Positions 42,429 through 51,024 of a stretch of 64,000 bases of DNA are shown here, piece by piece. The stretch lies in assembly GCF_000620105.1 (NCBI RefSeq), contig NZ_JHVK01000001.1:1-64000 (forward strand). The letters are read 5' to 3'. Within the stretch, counting starts at the first letter, position 1. Each line of letters begins with the position of its first letter. The notes under the pieces were generated by a model, which had not been told where the DNA came from, did not search any database, and worked only from the letters and a program-made list of their open reading frames with translations. The translations under genes were made by a program, and so were the position numbers. Origin of the DNA: Microvirgula aerodenitrificans DSM 15089 (GTDB taxonomy: Bacteria; Pseudomonadota; Gammaproteobacteria; Burkholderiales; Aquaspirillaceae).

Positions 42429-43163
42429 ATGGACAAGCAGACCCATTTCGGATTCCAGACCGTCGAAGAAAATGCCAAGGCCGGCAAGGTGGCCGAGGTG
42501 TTCCATTCGGTCGCCAACAAGTACGACGTGATGAACGACATGATGTCGGGTGGCCTGCACCGGATCTGGAAGCACTTCACGCTGAATACCGCCGGGCTGC
42601 GCCCGGGCCAGAAAGTGCTCGATATCGCCGGTGGCACTGGCGACCTGGCGCGCGGCTGGGCCAAACGGGTCGGCAAGCAGGGCGAAGTCTGGCTGACCGA
42701 CATCAACAGCTCGATGCTGACCGTCGGCCGTGACCGGCTGCTGGACGAGGGTACGGTGCTGCCGGTCGCGCTGGCCGATGCGGAAAAGCTGCCGTTCCCG
42801 GACAACTACTTCGATCTGGTCAGCGTCGCCTTCGGCCTGCGCAACATGACCCACAAGGAACTGGCACTGGCCGAGATGCTGCGGGTGCTGAAGCCGGGCG
42901 GCAAGCTGCTGGTGCTGGAGTTCTCGCGCATCTGGTCGCCGCTGAAGCCGGTCTACGACCTGTATTCGCTGAAGGCGCTGCCGATCATGGGCAAGCTGAT
43001 TGCCGGCGACGCCGCCAGCTACCAGTACCTGGCCGAGTCGATCCGCATGCACCCGGACCAGGAAACGCTGAAGCAGATGATGCTCGATGTCGGCTTCGGC
43101 AAGGTCGATTATCACAACCTCAGCGCCGGCATCGTCGCGCTGCACAAGGGCTACAAGTTCTGA
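42429..43163 (+). CDS. ubiE: Ubiquinone/menaquinone C-methyltransferase
   Basis: 244 residues. SAM motif [15 protein letters not shown], the conserved N-terminal [20 protein letters not shown] with [14 protein letters not shown], and [14 protein letters not shown] identify UbiE/COQ5. It methylates the quinone ring carbon in ubiquinone synthesis. Third gene of the queA-DUF971-ubiE unit. Confidence 0.95.
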   Translation: MDKQTHFGFQTVEENAKAGKVAEVFHSVANKYDVMNDMMSGGLHRIWKHFTLNTAGLRPGQKVLDIAGGTGDLARGWAKRVGKQGEVWLTDINSSMLTVGRDRLLDEGTVLPVALADAEKLPFPDNYFDLVSVAFGLRNMTHKELALAEMLRVLKPGGKLLVLEFSRIWSPLKPVYDLYSLKALPIMGKLIAGDAASYQYLAESIRMHPDQETLKQMMLDVGFGKVDYHNLSAGIVALHKGYKF

Positions 43164-43176
43164 TGCCTGCCGGTCG

Positions 43177-43428
43177 CTAGTGCAGTCCCTTGCGGCCGAC
43201 GAAATCGAGCCGGATGTTCTGCGCCCGGGCAATCTGGCGCATGCGCCTGGCCAGGTTGTGGTTGATGTAGCCGAGCATGATGACCATATGGCCGACCCGG
43301 GCCGGCATCGGCCGGGTCAGGTCGCCGGTCTTGCGGCCGCTCCAGTGCACGATGTCCTGAAAACCTTGCGCCTGCAGGGCGCGCCGGGTGGGCTCGATAT
43401 GGTCGCCGCCGACAATGAGGGCTCGCAT
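43177..43428 (-). CDS. DUF2325 protein
   Basis: 83 residues. MRALIVGGDHIEPTRRAL, HWSGRKTGDL and VIMLGYINHNLARRMR are the DUF2325 pattern, a Rossmann-like small protein of unknown role. Convergent with ubiE, 13 bp apart. Its upstream side has the inverted repeat at 43472-43527. Confidence 0.82.
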   Translation of the reverse strand: MRALIVGGDHIEPTRRALQAQGFQDIVHWSGRKTGDLTRPMPARVGHMVIMLGYINHNLARRMRQIARAQNIRLDFVGRKGLH

Positions 43429-43471
43429 GGCGGGATCTCCGCGAATACTGACAGCCCCAGTCTACGCAGTG

Positions 43472-43527
43472 CTCATATTCTGAAATGCAATTAAAAATGG
43501 ATTGCAAATTCAGAACTGGTATATGAG
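43472..43527. repeat. AT-rich imperfect palindrome between DUF2325 and acyltransferase genes
   Basis: The arms CTCATA, CTGAA and TGCAAT on the left pair with ATTGCA, TTCAG and TATGAG on the right around a 9-base loop (43492-43500), with small internal loops. It lies in the divergent intergenic region, so it could be an operator for either gene or an RNA hairpin. Confidence 0.6.
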
Positions 43528-43638
43528 AAAGATCAAACCCGCTGTCGCAGGCGTGCTGTCGTTAATACCAGGCGAAGCGATTTCAGGTACAGTCCGCCGC
43601 CTTTTCCACCGCGACCCGAGCGGCTTCGGCCGAACCCG

Positions 43639-44229
43639 ATGCACTACACCCTTTTCGATACCCCCGTCATTCGCACGCTGTTCGCCTGGATTTCCATTGT
43701 GCTGCTGCGCGTCAGTGGCTGGAAGCTGGTTGGCCGCTTTCCCGATCAGCCCAAATATGTGCTGATCGCCGCACCACATACCAGCAACTGGGACTTTCCG
43801 CTGACACTCGGCATGTGCTTCGCCGCACGGGCGAAAATCTACTGGATGGGCAAGGCCAGCCTGTTTCGCGGACCGATGGGGCCGATCATGCGCTGGCTCG
43901 GGGGGATTCCGGTCCAGCGCGGCCAGCGCAATTCGCTGGTCGAACAGATGGTCGAGGTCTACCGTCGGTCCGAGCGGCTGGTGGTCGCCATTCCGCCGGA
44001 GGGGACGCGCAACCGCGTCACCGAATGGAAGACCGGCTTCTACTATATTGCCGTCGGTGCCGAAGTGCCGATCCTGATGGCCTATATGGACTACCCGAGC
44101 AAGACCGCCGGCTTCGGCCCGCTGTTCCAGCCGACCGGCGATATCGAGCGCGACATGCGCGAGATTCGCGCGTTCTATCAGGACAAGACCGGGCGTCACC
44201 CGGGGGGCAAGACCGGCAAGGCCGGTTGA
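43639..44229 (+). CDS. Lysophospholipid acyltransferase-family protein
   Basis: 196 residues. The catalytic HX4D motif is HTSNWD (about residues 45-50) and the acceptor-binding motif is PPEGTRNR. A hydrophobic helix near the N-terminus anchors it in the inner membrane. This short form differs from PlsC and often acts on minor lipids or ornithine lipids; the substrate is not evident. Confidence 0.85.
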   Translation: MHYTLFDTPVIRTLFAWISIVLLRVSGWKLVGRFPDQPKYVLIAAPHTSNWDFPLTLGMCFAARAKIYWMGKASLFRGPMGPIMRWLGGIPVQRGQRNSLVEQMVEVYRRSERLVVAIPPEGTRNRVTEWKTGFYYIAVGAEVPILMAYMDYPSKTAGFGPLFQPTGDIERDMREIRAFYQDKTGRHPGGKTGKAG

Positions 44230-44261
44230 CGAGGCCGCGCCGGTCTTGCGTCATGCCGGGC

Positions 44262-45368
44262 TCAGGCCCGGGCGGACAGGGTCGGGTAGTCGGTGTAGCC
44301 GGTGGCGCCCGACGCATACACCGTGGCTTCGTCGACGGCGTTCAGCGGTGCACCCAGGGTCAGTCGTTCGACCAGATCCGGATTGGCGATAAACGGCCGG
44401 CCAAAGACGGCGGCGTCGATCAGCCCCTGCGAGATCAGCTTCTCGCCCTTTTCCGTGGTGTAACTGCCGGCGGCCAGAATTTTGCCCGGGTAGCGGTCGC
44501 GCAGCGCGCGGCGGAACGCCTCGCTGTAGGCCGGGCCACCAGCCCAGTCCGGTTCCGAGATATGCAGGTAGGCGAGATTGCGCCGTGCCAGCTCGCTGAC
44601 CAGGTAGCAGGCCATTTCTTCCTGTCCGGCATCGTCCAGCCCGTTGAACATCCCCAGCGGCGAAATGCGGATGCCGACGTGAGCGCTGTCCCACTCGGCG
44701 ATGGTCGCATCGACCACTTCCAGCGTCAGCCGGGCCCGGTTCTCGATACTGCCACCATAGGCGTCGGTGCGGACATTGGACTGCGGCGACAGGAACTGGG
44801 CCAGCAGGTAGCCGTGTGCGGCATGGATTTCAATCAGGTCAAAGCCGGCGCGGCGCGCGCGGTCGGTGGCCAGACGGTAGTCTTCAACCAGGTCTTCCAG
44901 TTCGGCGGTTTCCAGTGCGCGCGGCACCGAGCAGGGCACGCGGGTCAGATTGCCGTTTTCATCGCGAATGGTGGTGCGGGTGTCGGCAGCCAGCGCCGAC
45001 GGTGCCACCGGGGCGGCGTGGCCGGGCTGCAGCGCAGTGTGCGAAATGCGGCCGACGTGCCACAACTGGATCGCCATGCGGCCGCCGTGCTCATGGACGG
45101 CATCGGTGATGTGCTTCCAGGCGGCGACCTGGGTTTCGTCATAGATGCCCGGTGCGCCGGCATAGCCCTTGCCGACCGGCGAAATCTGCGCGGCCTCGGT
45201 AATGATCAGGCCGGCGCTGGCCCGCTGGGTGTAGTACTCGGCCATCAGCGGAGTCGGGATATCGCCCGGTTCGATGGCGCGCAGGCGGGTCAGCGGGGCC
45301 ATCACAATGCGGTTGCGGAGTTCGATTGCGCCCAGGGTGAGCGGCGTGAGCAACTTGTCGGCGTTCAT
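44262..45368 (-). CDS. nemA: Old yellow enzyme family alkene reductase
   Basis: 368 residues, a TIM-barrel flavoprotein. [14 protein letters not shown], the catalytic [26 protein letters not shown] region split across the barrel, and [14 protein letters not shown] are hallmarks of NemA/OYE. It reduces activated alkenes, maleimides and nitro compounds with NAD(P)H. A TetR gene lies just upstream, and both have related operators, as in nemR-nemA of E. coli. Confidence 0.9.
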   Translation of the reverse strand: MNADKLLTPLTLGAIELRNRIVMAPLTRLRAIEPGDIPTPLMAEYYTQRASAGLIITEAAQISPVGKGYAGAPGIYDETQVAAWKHITDAVHEHGGRMAIQLWHVGRISHTALQPGHAAPVAPSALAADTRTTIRDENGNLTRVPCSVPRALETAELEDLVEDYRLATDRARRAGFDLIEIHAAHGYLLAQFLSPQSNVRTDAYGGSIENRARLTLEVVDATIAEWDSAHVGIRISPLGMFNGLDDAGQEEMACYLVSELARRNLAYLHISEPDWAGGPAYSEAFRRALRDRYPGKILAAGSYTTEKGEKLISQGLIDAAVFGRPFIANPDLVERLTLGAPLNAVDEATVYASGATGYTDYPTLSARA

Positions 45369-45385
45369 CGGTGGTGTCCTGAAAA

Positions 45386-45400
45386 TAGACTGGTCGTCTA
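45386..45400. promoter_or_regulatory. Putative TetR-type operator upstream of the alkene reductase
   Basis: TAGAC-TGGTC-GTCTA, an inverted repeat 17 bp upstream of the reductase start, shares its arms with the operator at 46072-46089. Confidence 0.6.
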
Positions 45401-45453
45401 GTTGGTGGGGAAATGAAAGGCCGGTGTCGTGGTCACACCGGCCGGAACAGGGA

Positions 45454-46059
45454 TCAGTCCGGTTGCGGCAGGCGCCGCCGGGTTTCGTCCAGCGCCCGTT
45501 GCAGTGGAGCCGGGTCGCGCAGCACCTTGGTTCTCAGCGCAGCACCCAGCCACATCGAGTACAGGGCTTCGGCCAGTGCATCGCAATCGTCGCCGGCCGT
45601 GGTCGAGCCGTCGGCAACGGCCGCCGCGATGGCGGCAGACAGCTTGCCGACCACCTGGTTCATGCCGTGCGCGAGCGCTTCGCGCATTGGCTCGGACAGA
45701 TCGCAGACCTCGCCCGACAGCTTGACCGCCAGGCAACTGCCGTGATTTTCAATATCGCAGGCGCCGTGCAGCCAGGACGCAAAATAGGCCAGCAGCCGGT
45801 CGCGCATCGGGCCGGGCACGCCGTCGGCGAAAAGCGTCTCCATCCGGCTGGCGTAGCCGGCGAAGTAGCGTTCCAGCAGCGCTTCACCGAAGTGCTCCTT
45901 AGAACGGAAGTAATGGTAGAACGATCCCTTGGGCACGCCGGCGGCCGTCAGCAGCTCGGTCAGGCCGACCGCGGTGAAGCCGCGACCGAGGATCATCGGC
46001 TCGGCGACGGCAAGAATGTGTTCGCGGGTATCGTGCGACGGTGAGGCTTCAGTCATCAT
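45454..46059 (-). CDS. TetR-family regulator, NemR-like
   Basis: 201 residues. N-terminal HTH (residues about 10-57: [19 protein letters not shown], then [17 protein letters not shown]) and a C-terminal ligand domain with Cys at [12 protein letters not shown], which could sense electrophiles as NemR does. It lies directly upstream of the alkene reductase on the same strand, with operators before each gene, so autoregulation and control of nemA are likely. Confidence 0.88.
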   Translation of the reverse strand: MMTEASPSHDTREHILAVAEPMILGRGFTAVGLTELLTAAGVPKGSFYHYFRSKEHFGEALLERYFAGYASRMETLFADGVPGPMRDRLLAYFASWLHGACDIENHGSCLAVKLSGEVCDLSEPMREALAHGMNQVVGKLSAAIAAAVADGSTTAGDDCDALAEALYSMWLGAALRTKVLRDPAPLQRALDETRRRLPQPD

Positions 46060-46071
46060 GGAGACATGGTA

Positions 46072-46089
46072 TTAGACCGGTCGGTCTAA
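46072..46089. promoter_or_regulatory. Putative TetR/NemR-type operator before the regulator
   Basis: TTAGACCG-GT-CGGTCTAA is an 8+2+8 inverted repeat 12 bp upstream of the TetR start codon, in position to repress its own gene and share arms with the site at 45386-45400. Confidence 0.7.
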
Positions 46090-46229
46090 TGCAAGCCCCG
46101 GCGACGAACGCCAGGCTTCCGCGGGCCGGCGGCCTTTGTCAGCCCGCCATCGCCGCGCCATACTGTAGCGGCCGGCGAGCCGCGACGACCTGCTGGCCGG
46201 CATCGTGATTCATGACGAGAGGAACAGGA

Positions 46230-46847
46230 ATGAAGCTGTACTACACCCCGGGCGCGTGCTCGATGGCGGTGCATATCGTGCTGGAAGAAGCCGGCCTGCC
46301 GTACGACCTCGAACGCATCAACCTGCGTGCGTCACCGCGCCTGACCGCCGATGGTCGCGACTTCCGCACCATCAACCCGCGCAACTATGTGCCGGCGCTG
46401 GCCCTGCCGTGCGGTACGGTGCTGACCGAGGCGGCAGCGATCATGCAGTACGTGGCTGACCTGGTGCCCGGCAAGGGGCTGGTACCGCGTGCCGGCACGC
46501 TGGAACGGGCGCAACTGGCGGAATGGCTGAACTTTATCGCCACTGAAATCCACAAGGGCACGGGGCCGCTGTGGGATGTGGATGGCCAGAACTCGGCCGG
46601 GATGAAGCAGCGTGCCTGGGCCCGGCTCAGCCTGCGACTCGACGATGTCGAAACGCGCCTGGCGGGGCGGGACTACCTGAACGGCAGCTACAGCGTGGCC
46701 GATGCCTATCTGTTCACCTGCCTGGGCTGGCTGGGCTTCCTGCATCATTCGCTCGATCGCTGGCCGCGCATCAAGGCGCTGCGCGCGCGGGTGTTCAAGC
46801 GGCCGGCCGTGCAGGCGGCGATGACGGCGGAAGGACTGCTGGGCTAG
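46230..46847 (+). CDS. Glutathione S-transferase
   Basis: 205 residues from ATG 46230 with a GAGGA Shine-Dalgarno. MKLYYTPGACSMAVHIVLEEAGL is the beta-class GST start (catalytic Cys10/Ser11 region), and the C-terminal helical domain carries the SVADAYLFTCLGW motif. It conjugates glutathione to electrophiles; co-location with the NemR-type system, divergent from it, suggests electrophile detoxification. Confidence 0.9.
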   Translation: MKLYYTPGACSMAVHIVLEEAGLPYDLERINLRASPRLTADGRDFRTINPRNYVPALALPCGTVLTEAAAIMQYVADLVPGKGLVPRAGTLERAQLAEWLNFIATEIHKGTGPLWDVDGQNSAGMKQRAWARLSLRLDDVETRLAGRDYLNGSYSVADAYLFTCLGWLGFLHHSLDRWPRIKALRARVFKRPAVQAAMTAEGLLG

Positions 46848-46873
46848 TCATCGCGCCGGGCCTGCCCCCGTCG

Positions 46874-46911
46874 GCCGGAAGCTGCACATCCTGTGCCGCT
46901 TCCGGCTTTTT
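46874..46911 (+). terminator. Rho-independent terminator after the GST gene
   Basis: GCCGGAAGC/GCTTCCGGC with inner GCACA/TGTGC, followed by five T, 27 bp after the stop. Confidence 0.88.
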
Positions 46912-47000
46912 CATGCCGGAATCCCGGCCTGCCACCGGCGCAGCGCGTTTCCGGTGTGACTAGGTGTTTCAATATTTTTACAATAAAAACAGGCCCTTAA

Positions 47001-47032
47001 CATAATGTGTCATTATGTACTGGCTATACTTA
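47001..47032 (+). promoter_or_regulatory. Sigma-S-like promoter with overlapping palindrome, BON/DUF1328/CsbD operon
   Basis: GCTATACTTA (47023-47032) matches the sigma-S extended -10 KCTAYACTTA fully. CATAATG-TGT-CATTATG (47001-47017) is a perfect palindrome just upstream, overlapping the -35 position, and could bind a repressor. The three downstream genes encode proteins whose homologues (OsmY, YtjA, YjbJ) are stress-induced in E. coli. Confidence 0.6.
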
Positions 47033-47137
47033 CATTTGCTAAACCTTTCGCCATTGGGTCGTCGGCATGACTGCCCTAGTCTGGGGGTACGCAACAAGCA
47101 CACCGAAACCGAACAACAACGGAAAGGATGCACCCCC

Positions 47138-47743
47138 ATGAATACGACCCGAAACCGGATGTTCCAGCATGCGACCCCGTGGCTCCTCGCTTCCTCGCTG
47201 GTCTTCAGTGGCGCGGCGATGGCGGACACCCTCGGCCAGAGTATCGACAAGGCCGGCAGCAAGATCGAGAGTGGTGCAAAGCAGGCGGATGCCTATATCG
47301 ACGACAGCGCGGTGACGGCCAGGGTCAAGGCTGCGCTGCTGGCCGACGAGCAGATCAAAAGCCTCGATATCGGCGTGGAGACCCAGCAGGGCGTCGTGCT
47401 GCTGTCAGGCTTCGTCAACGATATGCAGCAGTCGTCGCTGGCCGCGCAACTGGCGGCGAACGTGCCCGGCGTCAAGGAGGTCAGAAGTGACCTGAGGCTG
47501 AAGGACGGCGGTGACAAGGGCGCCAGGGGCTATCTCAGCGATACGGCCATCACCAGCCAGGTGAAGGCGGCGCTGCTGGCCGATGCCGATGTGAAGTCAT
47601 TTCCGATCAGCGTAAGTACCAGCAATGGCCGGGTCCAGCTCAGCGGCGTGGTCAGGAACAAGGCCCAGGTGCTCCGCGCGGCGGAAGTCGCCGGCGGCAT
47701 CCAGGGCGTCACCTCGGTCAAGAACGACCTGCGGGTGAAGTAA
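47138..47743 (+). CDS. BON-domain periplasmic protein (OsmY-like)
   Basis: 201 residues from ATG 47138. A signal peptide (about 1-29, ending AMA) is followed by two BON domains (about 48-112 and 133-198) with VLLSGFVND and VQLSGVVRN cores. BON proteins contact membranes; OsmY is an osmotic-stress periplasmic protein. The upstream in-frame reading to 47015 runs through the promoter. First gene of a three-gene stress operon. Confidence 0.9.
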   Translation: MNTTRNRMFQHATPWLLASSLVFSGAAMADTLGQSIDKAGSKIESGAKQADAYIDDSAVTARVKAALLADEQIKSLDIGVETQQGVVLLSGFVNDMQQSSLAAQLAANVPGVKEVRSDLRLKDGGDKGARGYLSDTAITSQVKAALLADADVKSFPISVSTSNGRVQLSGVVRNKAQVLRAAEVAGGIQGVTSVKNDLRVK

Positions 47744-47816
47744 TTCCCGCCCGGCACGCATTCCCCCCACCCATGTCGCGGCCCGTTCCGGCGCGTCAGC
47801 ACCGAAGGAGACAGAC

Positions 47817-47972
47817 ATGTTTCGTTGGGGCGTCATTTTTCTGATTGTCGCACTGGTTGCGGCCGCGCTTGGATTCGGCGGTCTGGCCGGTACGGCAGCC
47901 TACGCGGCCAAAATCGTTTTTGTCGTTGGCCTCATCCTCTTCGTGCTCAGCCTGTTTTCCCGTCGCGGCTGA
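47817..47972 (+). CDS. DUF1328 small membrane protein (YtjA-like)
   Basis: 51 residues: [20 protein letters not shown], then [13 protein letters not shown] and a second hydrophobic helix ending SRRG. The pattern matches DUF1328/YtjA. AGGAGA lies 7 bp upstream. Two helices suggest an inner-membrane hairpin. Function unknown; often beside CsbD and BON genes. Confidence 0.88.
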   Translation: MFRWGVIFLIVALVAAALGFGGLAGTAAYAAKIVFVVGLILFVLSLFSRRG

Positions 47973-48017
47973 CCGGCCGCTCCGGGGCACGAAGTCCAAC
48001 CTGCAAGGAGAAAGACC

Positions 48018-48218
48018 ATGAACAGTGATACGTTTGAAGGCAAGTGGGAACAACTGAAGGGCAAGGTCAAGGCCGCCTGGGGCGAGCTGACCGATGATGA
48101 CCTGACCCGCATCAATGGCAAGGTCGAGCAGCTCAACGGCCTGATCCGCGAGCGCTACGGCCGAACGAAGGAGCAGGCGGAAACCGAAATCCGCGCCTTC
48201 CTCGACCGCCACAAGTAA
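48018..48218 (+). CDS. CsbD family stress protein (YjbJ-like)
   Basis: 66 residues: FEGKWEQLKGKVKAAWGELTDDDL and the C-terminal RYGRTKEQAETEIRAFLDRH match CsbD/YjbJ. Homologues are induced by general stress (sigma-B or sigma-S). The Shine-Dalgarno context CTGCAAGGAGAAA is nearly the complement of the small RNAs at 10992-11234. Confidence 0.92.
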   Translation: MNSDTFEGKWEQLKGKVKAAWGELTDDDLTRINGKVEQLNGLIRERYGRTKEQAETEIRAFLDRHK

Positions 48219-48234
48219 CCGGCGTTCACCTACG

Positions 48235-48268
48235 GCAAGCCCGCAGACGGAAAGGTCTGCGGGCTTGC
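48235..48268. terminator. Bidirectional hairpin between csbD-type gene and phrB
   Basis: A perfect 14-bp stem (GCAAGCCCGCAGAC/GTCTGCGGGCTTGC) with a GGAAAG loop lies between the convergent CsbD and phrB genes. No long T run follows on either strand. Confidence 0.7.
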
Positions 48269-48280
48269 TGCTGTCTGCCG

Positions 48281-49681
48281 TCAGTCCTTGCCGTACAGCG
48301 CCAGCGCACGCTGCCGCTGCACGGCATGGTCGACGATCGGCGCCGGATAGTCATGCGACAGCCGGAAGCCGGGCGGCAACTGCCTGGCCTGCCACGGCGC
48401 GTGGATGGCCTTGTGGTCCAGCGCGGCCAGTTCCGGGACGAAGCGGCGGATGAAATCGCCGCGCGGGTCGAATTTCTCCGACTGGGTGACCGGGTTGAAA
48501 ATGCGGAAGTATGGCTGGGCATCGCAGCCGGTCGAGGCGGCCCACTGCCAGCCGCCATTGTTGGCGGCCAGATCGAAATCCAGCAGCTTTTCGGCGAAAT
48601 ACGCTTCGCCATGGCGCCAGTCGATCAACAGGTCCTTGACCAGAAAGCTGGCACTGACCATGCGCAGCCGGTTGTGCATCCAGCCGGTCCGGTTCAGCTG
48701 ACGCATCGCGGCGTCGACCAGCGGATAGCCGGTCCGTCCCTCGCACCAGGCGTCGAAATGCTGCGGGTCGCCGGGGAAGGCCAGGCCCTCGTACTCCGGC
48801 TTGAACGACCGCCCTTGACCGACCCGGGGATGGTGCCAGAGGATCTGGTGGTAGAAGTCGCGCCAGATCAGTTCGTCGAGCCAGCACATCGCGCCGTCCG
48901 AACCGTCGGCCCAGGCGAACTGCGCCAGTTGCCGGATCGAGATCGTGCCGAAGCGCAGGTGGACCGACAGCGCCGACACGCCATTGTCGGCCGGGTAGTC
49001 GCGCAGGGTGCGGTAATGGGCAATGCGTGGCTGGAAGGCCGCAAACAGGGCCTGCGCGCCGGACATCCCGGTCGGCACGCCGGGGTCGGCCGGCGCAAAG
49101 CCGAGCTCGGGCAGGGACGGGAACGGTTGCGGCGGCAGCGGCGCCAGTGCTGTCAGGTAGCGTTCCACCGGATAGGCCTGCAGGAAGAACGGATCGAGCT
49201 TTTTCCGCCATGCGTTCCGGTACGGCGTATAGACGCTGTAGGGCGTCCCGGATGCGGTCAGGACCTCGTCACGCTCGAACAGCGTCACGTCCTTGCTGGT
49301 GAGCAGCGTGCGCCCGTCGGCGGCCAGGGCGGCAGCCACGGCATCGTCACGGGCGATGGCGGCCGGGTCATCGTCGCGGTTGGCAAACACGGCGTCGGCA
49401 CCCAGCGTGCGAGCCAGTTCGGGAATCGCCTCGCAGGCATCGGCATGGCGGACCAGCAGATCGCTGCCGTGCTCGCGCAGCGCCTGCTTGAGTTCGGCCA
49501 GCGAGCGGTGGATGAAATCCACCCGGCGGTCGGCCCTTGGCAGTGGTTCGAGAATGGCGCGGTCGAATACGAAGACGCACACCACGCTTCGGCTGTGCTT
49601 CAGGGCCTGGTACAGCGCGGCTTGGTCGGACAGCCGCAGGTCGCGGCGGAACCAGCAGATCGAGATATCAAAGCGTGTCAT
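48281..49681 (-). CDS. phrB: Deoxyribodipyrimidine photolyase
   Basis: 466 residues from ATG 49681. N-terminal photolyase domain (ICWFRRDLRLSDQAAL) for the antenna chromophore, and C-terminal FAD domain (WRHGEAYFAEKLLDFDLAANNGGWQWAASTGCDAQPYFRIFNP region) with the Trp electron chain. It repairs CPD lesions with blue light. The reading to 49768 runs into the upstream terminator. Confidence 0.95.
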   Translation of the reverse strand: MTRFDISICWFRRDLRLSDQAALYQALKHSRSVVCVFVFDRAILEPLPRADRRVDFIHRSLAELKQALREHGSDLLVRHADACEAIPELARTLGADAVFANRDDDPAAIARDDAVAAALAADGRTLLTSKDVTLFERDEVLTASGTPYSVYTPYRNAWRKKLDPFFLQAYPVERYLTALAPLPPQPFPSLPELGFAPADPGVPTGMSGAQALFAAFQPRIAHYRTLRDYPADNGVSALSVHLRFGTISIRQLAQFAWADGSDGAMCWLDELIWRDFYHQILWHHPRVGQGRSFKPEYEGLAFPGDPQHFDAWCEGRTGYPLVDAAMRQLNRTGWMHNRLRMVSASFLVKDLLIDWRHGEAYFAEKLLDFDLAANNGGWQWAASTGCDAQPYFRIFNPVTQSEKFDPRGDFIRRFVPELAALDHKAIHAPWQARQLPPGFRLSHDYPAPIVDHAVQRQRALALYGKD

Positions 49682-50031
49682 CGCGCACCGGAGAAAAACG
49701 GCAAGGTGTCGAGTGTACGGGATGGCGGCCGACGACAATAAAAAAGGCGCCACCGCAGTGACGCCCAAGGCTTTGATTCAAGCTTGCGTGAAGAACACCC
49801 TGCTGGCCGATGCGCGGCACAGCATGGGAACAATGTACGACCGCCCGTTCGTGCCGGCCATGGCTAAGCAGCACGTCATTGACCGGGGTCAAGTACGGCA
49901 CAAAAGCCCGTTTCGCCAAGGGTTTGCCTGCGACCGCCATATCCGGCAGGCTGCCGCACGGGTACAATGCGCGCCGTTTTGCCGTTAAAGCCGGTCGGCC
50001 GCTCCAGGACGACCACAGAAGGATTCTCCCC
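49682..50031. other. 350-bp intergenic region between phrB and ylqF
   Basis: No convincing gene is seen here. It holds a minus-strand terminator (49739-49765), a perfect TTGACC-CC-GGTCAA palindrome (49879-49892) and a TACAAT -10 for ylqF (49963-49968). A candidate phrB promoter (TTGTCG, 15 bp, TACACT) lies between the terminator and phrB. Confidence 0.5.
49739..49765 (-). terminator. Orphan rho-independent terminator upstream of phrB
   Basis: GGCGTCAC-TGCG-GTGGCGCC (minus strand; 8-bp stem, one G-U) followed by TTTTTT. It lies 58 bp upstream of phrB with no annotated gene before it on the strand, so it must end another transcript. Confidence 0.75.
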
Positions 50032-50982
50032 ATGGCCATCCAATGGTTCCCCGGTCACATGCACAAGGCCAAGCGCGAGTTTGCCGACAAGCTCGCCGAA
50101 GTCGACGTGGTGATCGAGATGTGCGATGCGCGTCTGCCGATGTCGTCGTCCAACCCGATGATTTCCCGTCTGCTCGAGACCCGGCGGCCGAAGCTCAAGA
50201 TCCTCAACAAGCAGGATCTGGCCGATCCGGCCACCACCCGGGACTGGCTGGCCTGGTTCGCCTCGCAGCCGGGGACCGGCGCGATTGCGCTCGACAACGG
50301 CGAGAGCAATCCGAAAAAGAAGATTATCGACGCGGCGCGCGCGCTGGTGCCCGGTCGGGTGATCGGTGCGGACCGGCCATTGCGGCTGATCGTGTGCGGT
50401 ATTCCCAACGTCGGCAAATCGACGCTGATCAACAGCCTGATGGGCAAGAAGATCGCCAAGACCGGCAACGAGCCCGCCATCACCAAGGCGCAGCAGCGCA
50501 TCCAGCTGACCGACGAAGTCGTGCTGTTCGATACCCCGGGCATGCTGTGGCCGAAGATCGAGCATGAGCGTTCCGGCTATGCGCTGGCCGCCAGCGGCGC
50601 TGTCGGCCGCAATGCGATGGACGAGGCCGAGGTGGCGCTCGAACTGCTGGCGATGCTGATGCCGGTCTACCCGGCCGAACTGATGGCGCGCTACAACCTG
50701 AGCGCGCTGCCGGACAGCGATGTAGCACTGTTCGAGGAAATCGGCCGTCGCCGTGGCGCCATGCGTGCCGGCGGCGTGCTGGACGAGCAGAAGGCGGCCG
50801 AAGTGGTGCTGAACGACTTCCGCGACGGCCGTATCGGCCGGCTGACGCTGGAAACGCCGGCGCAGTGGGAGGTCATGGCCCAGGAAATCGAAGCCCGGCT
50901 CGAAGCCGAGCGGCTGGCTGACGAGGCCGACCGCGCCGAGCGCAAGGCGCGGCGCGAAGGCCGCAAGGACAGCGCCGAGTAG
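50032..50982 (+). CDS. ylqF: Ribosome biogenesis GTPase YlqF/RbgA
   Basis: 316 residues from ATG 50032 (MAIQWFPGHMHKAKREF). It is a circularly permuted GTPase: G4 (NKQD) at about 58 precedes G1 (GIPNVGKST) at about 122 and G3 (DTPG) at about 168. It helps assemble the large ribosomal subunit. A -10 TACAAT at 49963 lies upstream; a terminator shared with ntrC follows. Confidence 0.94.
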   Translation: MAIQWFPGHMHKAKREFADKLAEVDVVIEMCDARLPMSSSNPMISRLLETRRPKLKILNKQDLADPATTRDWLAWFASQPGTGAIALDNGESNPKKKIIDAARALVPGRVIGADRPLRLIVCGIPNVGKSTLINSLMGKKIAKTGNEPAITKAQQRIQLTDEVVLFDTPGMLWPKIEHERSGYALAASGAVGRNAMDEAEVALELLAMLMPVYPAELMARYNLSALPDSDVALFEEIGRRRGAMRAGGVLDEQKAAEVVLNDFRDGRIGRLTLETPAQWEVMAQEIEARLEAERLADEADRAERKARREGRKDSAE

Positions 50983-50994
50983 CATGCAGGGCAC

Positions 50995-51024
50995 AAAGAA
51001 GGGGACCGCGAGGTCCCCTTCTTT
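50995..51024. terminator. Bidirectional terminator between ylqF and ntrC
   Basis: A perfect 13-bp stem (AAAGAAGGGGACC/GGTCCCCTTCTTT) with GCGA loop and T/A flanks separates the convergent genes; its right arm touches the ntrC stop codon. Confidence 0.9.

Noticed and set aside
49746-49930. 6S RNA or RNase P RNA before phrB
   Set aside because: None of the conserved sequence or pairing of either RNA was found; kept only as a possible unknown transcript.
49723-49988. Plus-strand open frame starting MAADDNKKGATAV
   Set aside because: No Shine-Dalgarno, no family resemblance, and the frame is shared with a phrB shadow.
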